DNA from: Hypericum androsaemum
Lineage: Eukaryota; Streptophyta; Magnoliopsida; Malpighiales; Hypericaceae
Length of the DNA: 64,000 nucleotides
Direction of reading: 5' to 3'
Assembly (NCBI GenBank): GCA_963995505.1
Contig: OZ023184.1
Location: 7,642,308 to 7,706,307, forward strand
The notes below the pieces were generated by a model. It was not told where the DNA came from, searched no databases, and saw only the letters and a program-made list of their open reading frames with translations. The translations under genes and the position numbers were made by a program. Shown here piece after piece: positions 12,153-23,570 of this stretch. The first letter of the stretch is position 1, and each line of letters starts with the position of its first letter.

Positions 12153-12350
12153 CTACGGCCAATTTTCCAAGGATAGAAATGGCTGCCTTAGTACCCACCA
12201 TTTGCTTGTGGAAACGCCAAAGCTCTCTTCCCTGATTTCGTGCTGGGCACCAACTTCATGAACGTGAACTTCGAGCCAAAGCTTGTCTCTATAGGCATAG
12301 ACCTCGTGTAAAACCTGACTTCCATGAACGTAAAATATTTGACATCCAAC
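12153..12350 (-). pseudogene. Unidentified coding-like fragment
   Basis: The minus strand encodes about 60 residues of balanced composition (for example VLHEVYAYRDKLWLEVHVHE, later STSKWWVLRQPFLS) that end in an open frame at the LTR-like block. Upstream (above 12350) the frame becomes AT-rich and lysine/isoleucine-rich, as in an intron or spacer. The family was not recognised. It may be an exon of a disrupted host gene or part of a retroelement. Confidence 0.3.
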
Positions 12351-12509
12351 ACGAAGGTTGAGCTTTATATATTTGTTTATACAAATCAATAAAATATCTG
12401 AACTTACCAAAAAAAACTTGATGAATATTTCGGTAGAGCTAAAATTTTTAGTTAGTGCGGTCAATTTGACTTTTTTCGTGATACAAATTTTAGGTTTTTT
12501 TAATATCAA

Positions 12510-13916
12510 TTTTTGTTATGTATAAATCTCACTTTTTTATTGTACACGCATATAAAAAATATTCTATTTATTTCAAAATTTATGTTTGTAGGTATAAAAA
12601 CTTTGAACAAGCATTGATAACTTACGCATTATATTTTTAATGGTTTTGTGTCTGAATAACAGATAATTTTCATGCAAAGTTTGAGATAGGCTCGAACATA
12701 TGGTTCCAATATTTGATTTGGGGAGGAACATTTTATATTATCTCTCTATTTTTGGAAAAGGTTCCAATATTTTATATTGTCTCTATGGAACTTGATCGTT
12801 TGGTCCCAGGCTATAAATCTTTATTTTCATTTTGGTCTTGAAGTTTGACAGGGTAGCAGATGCTGAAATTGCCGATTTAATTAGTAGAAATCGGCCACAT
12901 ACATCATACATGAACGTTGATTAGGAAATTAGAGGGGGGGTTGCGAGCCTCGTCGAAATGGACGAAACTGTATTTCTGTAGGGGACCAACCTATTCTTCA
13001 AAAATAAAAATTTCGGGACCAAGCTACGCTTGTCGTTTTAATGGCAAAATAAAAAACAATTTGGCGCAAAATATATCGATATTTAAAAAATGAATAGGGT
13101 TAAAAACATGATCATCTATTTTTAGAAGAAAATAAACATCTACACCAGTTAGATCAAACATTACAAGAATATTTTTATGTAAAAAGCACATATAAACGAT
13201 ATATGACGTACTTAGGTACGACACCAATCTCATATAGAAAAATACCAAGTAAGACGAAACTTGGTGCATAAGAAAAACAATGAATTTTGATTAACAATAA
13301 ATACATGCATTCGATAGAAAGAAAGAGCTATTTAAATAAACTATAAAAATATATGTTGAAATGGCGCTAATTAAATATATTAACGCCCATAAAGTACCCC
13401 ACCATATTAAATATATGCTTGACATAAATTTTAATCTATGGCATGCCTGGCAGCTACTTATTTCTATTTATTTTTTTGCCCAATGCTTCCATTTCACATG
13501 CCCAGGTCATCATGTTCGTTCCCCCCATAAGGAAGGTGGGGAAAGGGGAGCGTTTCCGTTTTTGGAAACTTTGAGTTTGATTAGGCGGTCTTTGTCCGCA
13601 TAATTAACATTAATAAAGTGATTAGCGGTAGACAACAACATGGGAAGAAGACAATTTAATGTTGTCTTCACGTTACCAATGGTCATACACCTTAATTTTA
13701 TATGTTAAAAGTAGATGCAATCTCCAATCTCTAAACATAAAGGGCACGCGTCCTTTGAAAAAAGTATAACACGCGTCCTTTTTAAGTGCAATCAGATGCT
13801 TTTGACTTGATAGACGTTTACACGTGGCACCAACCATGAGAGACTGAAATTTTATTTTTTGGTTATATCATCATCAAAATCAAAATTTCCGAAAAATATA
13901 TACGTGTAAGTCTAAT
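12510..13916. other. Intergenic, no gene seen
   Basis: AT-rich sequence with short unsupported ORFs. No defined repeat boundary was found. Confidence 0.4.
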
Positions 13917-14249
13917 TTTATTTTTGGGCAAATTACCCTCACATCCTTGAGGTTTGGTCACCCTCCCCCTAGGGTCCCTGACTTTTGGAAAAAGATTGTC
14001 CCGTCCCTAAGTTTTGACGATAATAGACTCTCGGGTCCCTGGCTGACGTCATCGGCTCTTTTTTTCATTTTTGGTTGTAGAAATGACCAAAATACCCTTA
14101 AACAAAAAATAAATTTTTTTACCTTCTTCAACCTTTTACCTCCCGCTCCCGCTCCCGCTCCCTCTCTCTCCCCCTCCCTCTCCCCCTCCCCCTCCCCCTC
14201 CCGCTCCCGCTCCCCCCCCTCCCCTCCCTCTCCCCCTCCCGCTCCTGCC

Positions 14250-14412
14250 ATTCATTGTAGCCTTGCAAGCCCTCGGAATTCAATTTCTTAACTGCAATGA
14301 TGTTGGCAGTTGAACTCTTCCCAGGGACCTTGTCATCGAGCCAGCCCTTGAAGACTTTCCCAAAGCCTCCTTCTCTGATTTGGGAAGCGTGCTTCGTTGT
14401 TTGATTTTCAAA
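14250..14412 (-). pseudogene. Captured receptor-like cytoplasmic kinase fragment
   Basis: The minus strand encodes the glycine-rich loop ([12 protein letters not shown]) and the ATP-binding lysine region ([19 protein letters not shown]) of a PBL/APK1-type kinase, that is subdomains I-II only. The catalytic loop and the rest of the kinase are absent. It sits inside a Pack-MULE and cannot make a kinase. The first Gly of the GxGxxG loop appears as Arg. Confidence 0.75.
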
Positions 14413-14557
14413 TTCCCGTCCGTCCTCATCCCAAATCCCCAAATCAATTTTCACAGATCCCTTCGACTGGCGTTCCCTTCTCCGCCATCACCACCCTCCA
14501 CCTTCCACCGGCGGGAAGATTGGGTGGTGACGGGCGATCCCCCCTCCTTCGTCAGAA

Positions 14558-14791
14558 ATGGTGGCCTCCCCGTCCCCGACGATCTTCGTCGAGAACATTC
14601 CGTCCAACTGGAACTTCCGATCCCTTGGGAATTTCTTCCGCCCTCACTGCTCGGTGGACGATGTCTACATTGCCTCTAAGCTGTCCAAGCGGAGGTCAAG
14701 GTTTGGCTCTCGGGAATTTGAAAATCAAATAATGAAGCACGCTTCCCTCGAAGAAGAAATCGCCGCCTTGCTACCTTGCGAAGAAGAATAA
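14558..14791 (+). CDS. Chimeric ORF: RRM half-domain in Pack-MULE
   Basis: An ATG-initiated frame of 77 codons. Residues 8-52 resemble the first half of an RNA-recognition motif: RNP2-like IFVENI, then VDDVYIASK and a partial RNP1 (RSRFGS). The frame then enters the 32-bp inverted repeat shared with the kinase side (REFENQIMKHAS) and ends after an acidic tail. The start codon and GC-rich leader look like those of the parent gene. Half an RRM should not fold alone, so function is doubtful; expression would need transcript evidence. Confidence 0.45.
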   Translation: MVASPSPTIFVENIPSNWNFRSLGNFFRPHCSVDDVYIASKLSKRRSRFGSREFENQIMKHASLEEEIAALLPCEEE

Positions 14792-15198
14792 GTCATCCTA
14801 TTGCTGCTGGCTGTGTCCCACGGGAGGGGGAGAGGGAGGGAGCGGGAGCGGGAGGGGGAGCGGGAGCGGGAGCGGGAGCGGGAGCGGGAGCGGGAGCGGG
14901 AGAGGGAGAGGGGGAGGAAGGGGGGAGCGGGAGCGGGAGCGGGAGAGAGCGGGATGGGGAGAGGGGGAGGAGGGGGGGAGCGGAAGCGGGAGGGGGGGGT
15001 ATTTTGTTTTTTGTTTAAGGGTATTTTGGTCATTTCCATGACCAAAAATGAAAAAAGAGCCGATGACGTCAGCCAGGGACCCGAGAGTCTATTATCGTCA
15101 AAACTTAGGGACGGGACAATCTTTTTCCAAAAGTCAGGGACCCTAGGGGGAGGGTGACCAAACCTCAGGGATGTGAGGGTAATTTGCCCTTTATTTTT

Positions 15199-15716
15199 TA
15201 GTCATGTTTCAATGCATTCAAAATCACGCGCATTTAAGTGCCTTGTGGCATTCTCAATAAAAAAAATAGTCGTGTTTCAATCGACAAGTGGCAGTTGGGG
15301 GTCATCGGCAATACCCAATCTACCCCTCTTGCACTGGAATAGCCCACCACCGTTGGATTTATGAGCGCGCCTTTTAGATTAATCAGACGACCTATATTTT
15401 TTCCCGCTCGGATCGGATTGAGCCTATTAGAGTCCGGACCTAATCCGGCAAAAAAAAATCCTCATGCTCTCCCATCTGAAATTCAACGGTCATCCAAAAT
15501 TCCAAAATATTTTCGAACTCAATTGATAATTAAAGTAGTAAAATAATTTGAATTATATTTTAAAATTTTTGAATTTAAATTTTACTATTTAAAAATAATT
15601 GAAAAATAAGATTAGATAATACTTAACTTTGTTATATCTGAAAATAAGAATTTTTTTTTGGTACTGGTGGGTGTTTCCACCCTTTATTGCATAAGAAAAA
15701 CACGATCACACATCAG
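15199..15716. other. Intergenic, no gene seen
   Basis: AT-rich sequence between two Mutator-like elements. No ORF here shows similarity to a known domain. Confidence 0.35.
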
Positions 15717-15725
15717 CCACCCATG

Positions 15726-16366
15726 GATTCTTTTTTTGCAAGTGGTTAGAATCCCCGAAAATTTCTAAAATGGAATTACGTGTTTTTTTTGTCTGGGGTC
15801 GGACCAAAAAATACTTAAAAATAGACTTAAAACGCTCAATTTTGGACATTTTCTAATTTTTCTAGAAAAAGCCCATAATAAGGCGTTTCCATGCGATTCT
15901 AATTTTTTTGGTTTAATTTCATTGAGCATGTCAATCCAAGTCAACTGTTCCCAATTTTTTTCACTCTAATTAATAAATAAAATAAAAGTTATAGATAATT
16001 AACAAAATTACTCGATTTATTATAACATTATTTTATTATTTTAACATAAACTAGAAATAAAGAAACACGTTACAAATAATCAAGTTTTTTTTAACAAATT
16101 TGTAATTATCTTGACTATTTGTATTGGGATGCTCAAGAAAATTAGAATCGCAAGGAAACGCCTTATTATGGATATTTTCTAGAAAAATTAGAAAATGCTC
16201 AAAATTGAGTATTTTTAACTTGAAAATACTCAGTTTTGGGCATTTTCTTGTAACCTCAAACTCTTATTTTGTAGTATTTTCTGGTTCGACCTCAAACATA
16301 AAAAATACGCCTCGAGGACCATTCTGAGAATTCTTGGAGATTCTAACCCCCTGCAGAAAAAGATTC
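15726..16366. mobile_element. Foldback Mutator-like MITE
   Basis: The element is bounded by perfect 9-bp TSDs CCACCCATG (15717-15725 and 16367-16375). The arms are inverted repeats of roughly 250 bp (GATTCTTTTTTTGCA against GAATCTTTTTCTGCA at the tips; the GGCGTTTCC/GGAAACGCC region further in). The whole unit can fold into a hairpin. It has no coding capacity. Confidence 0.8.
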
Positions 16367-16951
16367 CCACCCATGGAACAACCTTCTAGTCGTTAGCCCC
16401 GGTGAAGAACCCTAAATCGCAAGATAAAAATTCCTAAAATCTCGTTGAACCCTAAATCCCTTGGAACCCTAGCTTTATAGTGAGTTGATGTCTAACTTAA
16501 ATCCCAAACAACATCGAAGGGTAAGTTGATAGAAGCACACTAAAATTTCGGTCTCCATGCGATCAAAATTGTACTTTTACTATTGCCACTTGAATATCCG
16601 TGCCATATAAAGATCTCAATTTCTGGAAAAAATAAAAAAAAAACGACACGAGGTAGCTATATCTGTGATAAATTAAGTTCTGTCAAATAATAATCATATA
16701 TGTCCAATTCAAATCCCTTTTTTTGAATTAATGTTGGTGTCGTAGAGTATACACTGCGTGTGAAATAATAAGGGAAAAGAATTCCCAAGAATTTTTTAAA
16801 ATTCAGAGTCTGTTTATCTAATTTTTATTCGTAATAAATCTATCTGTAATATCTTTCACATTCAGAAATTTAACTAAAATATCTATAGACTTTTGTTTTA
16901 GCTGCCAGCGCACACGAAAAAAAAAAAACCAACCTATCACAACACAAACTC

Positions 16952-17009
16952 AACACTGTTGACCTCTCTCTATCTCCTCTAACACTGTTGACCTCTCTCT
17001 TTCCCAAGT
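16952..17009 (+). promoter_or_regulatory. 29-bp tandem duplication with paired W-boxes
   Basis: The unit AACACTGTTGACCTCTCTCT begins at 16952 and again at 16981. Each copy holds TTGACC (16959-16964 and 16988-16993), the WRKY-binding W-box core, about 375-400 bp upstream of the MYB ATG. The duplication is directly visible; the regulatory role is inferred. Confidence 0.45.
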
Positions 17010-17309
17010 AATAACAAAACAAAACAAGAGTTGGCCATTTCTATATTCCCTCCCTCTCACTCATCGCATTTGCTATTCTAGCCCCCAAACAATTTCCACC
17101 CATTTGGATTCTGACCAAACCTTCCATGGCAAAAGAAAAAAAGTCTTGTTTTTGAGCTAACTCAAATTATTAATTACTCGGCCAGCAAACAGTGAGTAGC
17201 TAGAGGAAAACTCGAGTAAAAAAGGAAAGGTTAGGACTTTTTTTTAAGATTCTATTCAAAGTTGGTGCCTCTTTTGCTTCTCTCTCTGTGGATTGATTGA
17301 ATTCCCAAT

Positions 17310-17346
17310 TCATAGAGAGAAGAGAGAAGAGAGAAGAGAGAGAGAA
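17310..17346 (+). repeat. GAGA-rich 5' UTR tract
   Basis: A run of AGAGAGAAG units immediately precedes the MYB start codon. This is typical of plant 5' UTR GA repeats, which can bind BBR/BPC factors. Confidence 0.5.
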
Positions 17347-17362
17347 CTTGTCTTTTCGGGCT

Positions 17363-18977
17363 ATGAACAGGAGGGGCATGGAGGTGCTCTCTCCGTCCTC
17401 GTACCTCCACAACTCCAACTGGCTGTTCCAGGACAGCCCGGGCGCCACGTGGACCCCCGAGGAGAACAAGCGGTTCGAGAACGCGCTTGCCCTCTACGAC
17501 AAGGACACCCCGGACAGGTGGGCCCGGGTGGCCGCCATGATCCCCGGGAAGACGGTCGGCGACGTGATCAAGCAGTACGAGGAGCTGCTCGAGGACGTGA
17601 GCGACATAGAGGCCGGGCTGATCCCTATTCCTGGGTACGGGACCGAGAGTTTCACTCTGGAGTGGGGGCACCACGTCGGTTTCGGACAGCTTTATGGAGC
17701 TGGTTTCAAGAGGGGGACGGGCACGAGGCCGTCCGACCAGAAGAGGAAGAAGGGGGTTCCTTGGACCGAGAAGGAGCACAGGTTTGTTTGGTTTCCCGTT
17801 TTACTTGGTTTTGTCGCCTTCCCCAAGTCACTAGGATGGGAATAGCAACCAGAGTTTGGTCTTAAGCGGTTATGTGTCAACTCGAATGGAGCCGAGCTGA
17901 TCATCACCTTTTATTTAAGAGATCGACGGTCATCTACTCTGGATTATTTGTGGACTTTTCGAGTTTATTGGTTGAAAATAGCAATGGATTTTCGGTCTAA
18001 GTGGAAAGGATTTGAATTCAAAACTTGTGAATGGATCAGACTACCACCTACTCAACTTTGGATTAATCGTTGTCTCGTGTTGATGTGATAGTAGTTACCG
18101 GAGGATCATGAATTAAAAAAAATTCATTAGAATGGAAATTAAGTTGTGTTCTTGCCAGTACGTGGGTCGATTTGCTGGGGTTGGAGTGGAAGATGTCCTG
18201 CTTTGATAATCGGGCTAGGGTTATAGATTAGGCTGAGTATTTAAGGATTTTTAATGGATGATGACTGGACTAAGTATGTTATTATAGTGTAGTTTCTGTT
18301 GATAAATCCATGATTCCGAGGTCTAATATTATGAAATTGTCAAGTTGCTGTTATGTGATTGCTATATTAACATGTGCTTTGGGGTGGTGATGCCATTTCC
18401 TTTTTTCCCATGTTTACATTGCTGCCTTGGTTGGCATGTGTTTTGCAGGCAGTTTCTCATGGGGCTTCAAAAGTATGGAAAAGGGGATTGGAGGAACATC
18501 TCGCGGAATTTCGTGACCACCCGAACCCCGACGCAGGTGGCTAGCCATGCTCAGAAGTACTTCATCAGGCAAGCTACCGGCGGCAAGGATAAGAGGAGGT
18601 CCAGCATCCATGACATAACAACCACTGTCGGTCTCGCGGACGCCAAGTTGCCTTCACCAGATCAGAGCAGTCATAAGCAGTCGTCTCCGGAGCATTCAAC
18701 TGTGACTGCAACAACAACAATGCAACAGAAAATGATGGGTTTGAGTACGAGGTTATTCGATTGGAAACTGCAGAACGAGGGTGTTGCCCCGGCTATCAAT
18801 GCAGGGGCTAACAGTTTCTTAAGCAAGGCTCCGTTCTGCGGGGTATCGTTCTCGCCGGGACACAAGCTGCAGGAGCAAAATCTGCTTGGAGGAAGTCTCT
18901 CAGGATACCAGTTTGGATCTCACCATAACATGTTCTTCCCGATGCAATCAATGCAACAACCACAGTGGGATAGATGA
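17363..18977 (+). CDS. DIV: DIVARICATA-type MYB/SANT transcription factor
   Basis: A nuclear DNA-binding protein of the R-R (DIV/1R-MYB) class that recognises I-box/GATA-like sites. The exons are 17363-17781 and 18449-18977, giving 315 residues. An N-terminal SANT/MYB repeat (residues ~20-75: [26 protein letters not shown]) is followed by the [11 protein letters not shown] linker. The second MYB repeat (~131-181) carries the diagnostic SHAQKYF at 172-178. The intron splits Arg140 exactly where relatives have EHRQFL. The tail is Ser/Gln-rich. The first in-frame ATG is at 17363; upstream in-frame sequence has no ATG. Specific targets cannot be told from sequence. Confidence 0.92.
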
Positions 18978-19397
18978 ACCGGATGTTCATGTAGATTTCG
19001 CCAAGGTACACGGTTGGATTACAATCTTCCACATTGGAAAGCTCTTCTGAAAATGCTGCTACTTCATGCTCTTGCTCTCCGTAGCTGTTGCAACTTCTGC
19101 AACAACATCGGTCGGTTAGCCTGATGCTGCTCTGTTGTTCCATGTCCGGACCCGAATCGTCCATGGCTATTCTACTTCAAGGCATTTCCCCACCTGGGAC
19201 TTTGAGTGTGACACCAACGAATCTTGACGGGAGCTCGAGACCAACGGCTACTAATTCAAGAATCTTATACTTCTCACTGCTTTTTCTTTTTTTTTCCTGC
19301 CTTTTGTTTTTGTCTTTGGGAGTGAAATTGTTCAACCTTTTTTTCCTTCTGTTTGTTCTCTTGCTCTACATGTGCTGTCTGAGGTGGTAAAAGGGGA
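18978..19397 (+). other. Probable 3' UTR of the MYB gene
   Basis: Moderately GC sequence that changes to T-rich at about 19270. No separate gene is seen. Confidence 0.35.
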
Positions 19398-19670
19398 TTT
19401 TTTTTTTGAAATAGGTAAAAAAAATATACATATTTTTCCTAAATAGGCAAAAAGTTATACATATTCTCAAAATAGGTTGAAAGATTATTTAATAATAAAA
19501 AATAGTCTTTTATTAAATATTCGCAAAAAGTTATATATATTCCAAAATAGTTATACATTTTTTTATTATTAAATAATTTTTTAACCTATTTTAAGAATAT
19601 GTATAACTTTTTATCTATTTAGAAAAAATATGTATATTTTTTTTTGCCTATTTCAGAAAAAATCTCTCGT
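19398..19670. repeat. Palindromic AT-rich repeat (hairpin)
   Basis: The left arm (GAAATAGGTAAAAAAAATAT and on) and the right arm ending GCCTATTTC are inverted complements over ~120 bp. Part of the same sequence occurs at about 45028-45200. The TSD is not clear, so the class is unknown. Confidence 0.6.
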
Positions 19671-20479
19671 AAAAGATGCTATAAGATTTTGTTAGTCACT
19701 AAACAACGAATAATTTCAATTACCATATTGCTTATAGGACGTCCATTGACTTATATGTATAAATAATTTGAGTATACCTACATATTACTCGATTCTATAT
19801 AAAATATGTCCACGCTTGAAAATCGTGTAATATAAAAATATTGACCAATCGTATAGAATGAAATAATTTTTTGTTAGAAATGTTATAATCTTGTAATATC
19901 TCTGTTGGATCAACTATGCATGCAATTATATATCCAGTTGGGTTTCCACCATTCATGAAAAGGATTATTAATTCATTGAATTAGACGCATGTAAACGACC
20001 GACAGAAAGTAAAGTAGTTTTATTTCAGTTGTCTGTCTTAACTTTTCCAGTAATATATGTCCCCATTCCTTGTTGCTGTTGGTAATATGTGGCACTAACA
20101 TTGTTGTGGTCCGTGAAAACATCTTTAAGCCGAACATATTAGTTCGAATTTTAATCGGATCGAATTAGCAAAAATAATTTATACTAAATTTTAACATAAC
20201 TATATTATAAAAAATCAAACTTAATATGTTTCATTAATTTAAAACAACTTAACTACGAAAAAAGCCTAGTAGCCATTCAACTTTGCACGCATTGGATCCA
20301 TGGATCCCCCACTACCCAAACAACTCAAATGGCATGAAGACCTACAATATATACAGAAAATTGTTTTCCACTTTTTTCTCGAATATTAAAAAATATTCCA
20401 CACAATAATGACAAAAACTACCAAACTTTTTCTTTTTCGGAAAAGGAAGCCACTTTGCAAGTTGCCTTATGGAGCACTA
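19671..20479. other. Intergenic, no gene seen
   Basis: AT-rich DNA with no supported feature. Confidence 0.4.
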
Positions 20480-20487
20480 TGGAGACA

Positions 20488-21120
20488 TGGGGTGAGCATT
20501 TGGTATTTTTTCGGTATTTGATATTTCGGGATCGGTATTTTAGTTTACGGGATTTAATTCAGTATCGATTTTTAAAAAATTTCAGTGAATTTCGGTATTC
20601 GACATATACCAAAATTATGCCGAAATACCAAAAAATACTGAAGTATCAAAGTGTAATTTTACCATGAATATATATATAATATAAGTCAACATTTTTGGCA
20701 GAAACGCCACACAACACAAACACAACCCCACGACCTCTCCTTACACAACCCCACGACCTCTCTCCTTACACCAAATTATCTCTCTTAAAAAAAACCCTCA
20801 CACACCCAACTAGCCACTCCGGCGAGGCCACTATGAGGCCCCAACTGCCGACCATGGAGGCTACCCAACAACTCTCTCTTGCTCCAATCCAGGAAAAAAG
20901 AGGTGAGGTTGAAGCGATTTTGATTTAGGAATTAGGGTTTCGTTTAATTATTTTTTTTGTTTTTGCAAATTTCGGTATTTTTGGAATTTTTGGTATAATA
21001 TCAAAATTTTAATTCGGTATTCGGTATATACCAAAATAATTTAGCTATTAGATTTTTTGGCTATTCGGTATTTTTCGGTATTTGGTATTTGGGATCGGTA
21101 TATACCGATGGCACACCCTA
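20488..21120. mobile_element. hAT MITE (GGTATTT-rich family)
   Basis: The ends are TGGGGTGAGCA and TGGCACACCCTA, flanked by the 8-bp TSD TGGAGACA (20480-20487 and 21121-21128). The interior holds many GGTATTTNGG-type motifs on both sides, like the nested pair at 27123-28230. No transposase is present. Confidence 0.75.
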
Positions 21121-21128
21121 TGGAGACA

Positions 21129-22380
21129 TATGTTTCGCACTATTTTTTAAGAGTTTTGCTGGGACCCACATATGTTTCTCATTAATTTCTCCAAATGCTT
21201 TGGCCTTACTTCCTTTCTATAATTTTGTGAAAAGAGTTTACATTTTATAATTAAATAATGTTTTCATTCACATATAATTAAATCGGACCCAAGTTCTCGT
21301 CACTATATTAATAAAAATTCAACAAATCTTGAAATCTACGTAATTAGATTGAAGGCATGATATCATAAAATTTTTATATACAAATCAAAATTTTAATGTA
21401 ATGATGAATAAGTGAAGATTTTTTCATAAAATTTTTATACCAAAATTATTTGACCTAACGGTACAAAGTGTTCACGACTTGCAAAAATGCACAGTTCAAT
21501 TCTTGATTAGTTAACTTAGTGGGTGTGGATTAAAAAGCTGGGCGTGGGCTATGTGCAGGGAAGGGCAACCAAGGTCTGTTCACCAAGCCCATTAACCTAA
21601 AACGGTGGTGTTTAAGGCCCATTTGGGTTATAGTTCGGTCCATTTGTATCATGATGAGTCGAATCAAATGGCCCAAATAAAAAGGGTGGATTCTCGTAAA
21701 TTTTACATTTGTTAAATTTAAACTAAAATTAAATATTTAACGTTTCAAAATTACTGCGAGTTAAAACCAGTTGGATAAATTATCATAAAAGGTAAAACAA
21801 GGGAATATAAAGTGATGCGTTGATATTGGTTTTGTAAAGGGAGCAATTCGAGGTTTATAAAGCTGCAAGAAATGTTATCTGTTCACCACAGGGCAACGAA
21901 CAAAACTGAAAGAGGGCGTTTTCAACGTCTTATCTGAATATGATGAGCTTATTATAAAGTCTATCGTAGAGCCTAGACCGTAAATTAAAACAAACGCATC
22001 ATATCGAATCTTTAGAGACATTTGTGGCGATACTATTTAATTCAAATTTGAATTAGTTAGTTTAATAATTATTGATAGTATGTGTTATTAACAAAAAAAT
22101 CTATCCAACAAGAAATTAATTGTCTGAATTCTACAAAAAAAGAAAACTAATTAATTATACAAGTGTACCGTTTTGGTTTCTTCATTCTCTTTGTGCTCGA
22201 ACATAAATGATGTATGGCTTCCAAAAACTTGTCATTAGTGATATATCCTTTTGGTTCTGACAGGACGTTGTAATTAGGCGCGCGGAAAGTTACTGTCACA
22301 GGACAATTAACATTTAACAATACATATTTAATGACTTGATGGGTATCTTATGTTATGACTAAACAATATTTTTAATATTT
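21129..22380. other. Intergenic, no gene seen
   Basis: AT-rich DNA with no supported feature. Confidence 0.4.
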
Positions 22381-22383
22381 TAG

Positions 22384-23065
22384 GCGCAAGCGTGCACTAC
22401 AGTCATTTGATCCTATTGATTATGAATCCATTGACAAGACATAATTTTGGATCACTAATAAAAATCCAGAAGAAGAAATTGGTGTAGAGGAATTGGAAAA
22501 TATGCTAGAGGAAGCAAAATTTGTGGTCAAGAACAAGATGAAGATCCGGGAGTAGTTTCGCTTCTAGCTACAAGTTTGTTATTTTTTTCATATTGTGATA
22601 TTGAGATGTTCTTCAATGCGAATATTATCTTACTAATCTCGTCAAATATTTTGTGTAAAGATGATATTGCGGTGCTTCCTGGAATGAATTGTCACGAGAG
22701 GAACCACAAGATTTAGATATTTGACTATTGTGGTTGCTAGCTTTCATATTTGGATTTGAGTACACTTTGAAGTTTGAATTGAGACATTTGGTGTGATTTT
22801 ACTTTTGTTATAAGGATATTGGATGTGTTGTATTGTTGCTTTGATTATATGGATAATTGGATATTGAGTTTGATGTATTGATATTTGGTTTGATGTTGAT
22901 TATGAATTTATGATTATGTTTCGATATTTATTTGATAATTTTTTAATGTATATAAAATATAATATAAAAAGTTCGATCCAACCGACGGTCCAACCGATCG
23001 GACTAGTTGACTCAGAAGTCGGCCTAAAATCCGGATCGACCTTCGGGTGGTTTTTAAGAACCTTG
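22384..23065 (+). pseudogene. Possible hAT transposase C-terminal remnant
   Basis: The frame from 22384 reads SFDPIDYESIDKT, a stop (TAA), then FWITNKNPEEE and VEELENMLEE, a tail style seen in plant hAT transposases. It is followed by ~450 bases of AT-rich DNA. The end at about 22975-23065 is rich in GGACCGA/CGGTCC-like motifs, like the termini of the hAT MITEs at 53478-53892 and 58130-58538. The catalytic domain is absent. Assignment rests on a short motif. Confidence 0.4.
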
Positions 23066-23110
23066 CTAATTCTACTAATAATTTAAAGGATTTTCATTAA
23101 TTTAAATTAA

Positions 23111-23570
23111 TTTTTTTTGAAAATATAATTATATTAATCGTCAAAAATTCACCGAGGTTACATACAAAAGAAATAAAATACCCACTATACAATGCCTATC
23201 AAAAACATGTGTCAGGGATTAGTTAGAGGAGCCAAAGAGCATGTAGTCCAACAACACAAGACGTTGTAAATATCTAGTAGATCCAGGTTTTAAATTCTGA
23301 CATTATCATGGTTTACCTATAACCAACCCAACACAATACATCAAATACACAACGAAACCAGAGGAAATAATAACCAGTAAAATGAAAAGATGAGGGGGAA
23401 CATCAAACTGCAGCAAGACTAGTCGGACGGGAAAGAGCCATTCGCGGGAGCAAAATGTTGACGAGGTTTGCCAAATCATCAAAGAGCCGAACATCCACAG
23501 TCATCTCCCATTTCAAACAGAATCCAACACCAATATAGCATCCTGGAAGTGTGCATTAGCAGCTAACCCA
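23111..23570 (-). pseudogene. 3' part of LINE, interrupted by copia
   Basis: The minus strand continues the LINE at 25851-26369: LAANAHFQDAILVLDSV is a typical segment of the plant LINE ORF2 tail. It is followed by stops, an AT-rich 3' end and a short A-run (T-run at 23111-23118 on this strand). The reading frame is broken. Confidence 0.6.

Larger units (their letters stand above)
13926..15189. mobile_element. Pack-MULE carrying two host gene fragments
   Basis: TIRs of about 190 bp begin GGGCAAATTACCCTCACATC and are nearly identical, so the insertion is young. It is flanked by the 9-bp direct repeat TTTATTTTT (13917-13925 and 15190-15198), the Mutator TSD length, although the sequence is T-rich. 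Inside the TIRs lie mirrored CTCCCG/GAGCGG tracts (about 14140-14250 and 14820-14995). A kinase fragment (minus strand), a 32-bp inverted repeat (14381-14412 versus 14713-14744) and the start of an RRM gene (plus strand) follow. No transposase is present. Confidence 0.85.

Noticed and set aside
17297..17362. Longer N-terminus for the MYB protein
   Set aside because: The in-frame upstream codon is TTG and the sequence is a GA repeat; the first ATG at 17363 gives the expected family start.
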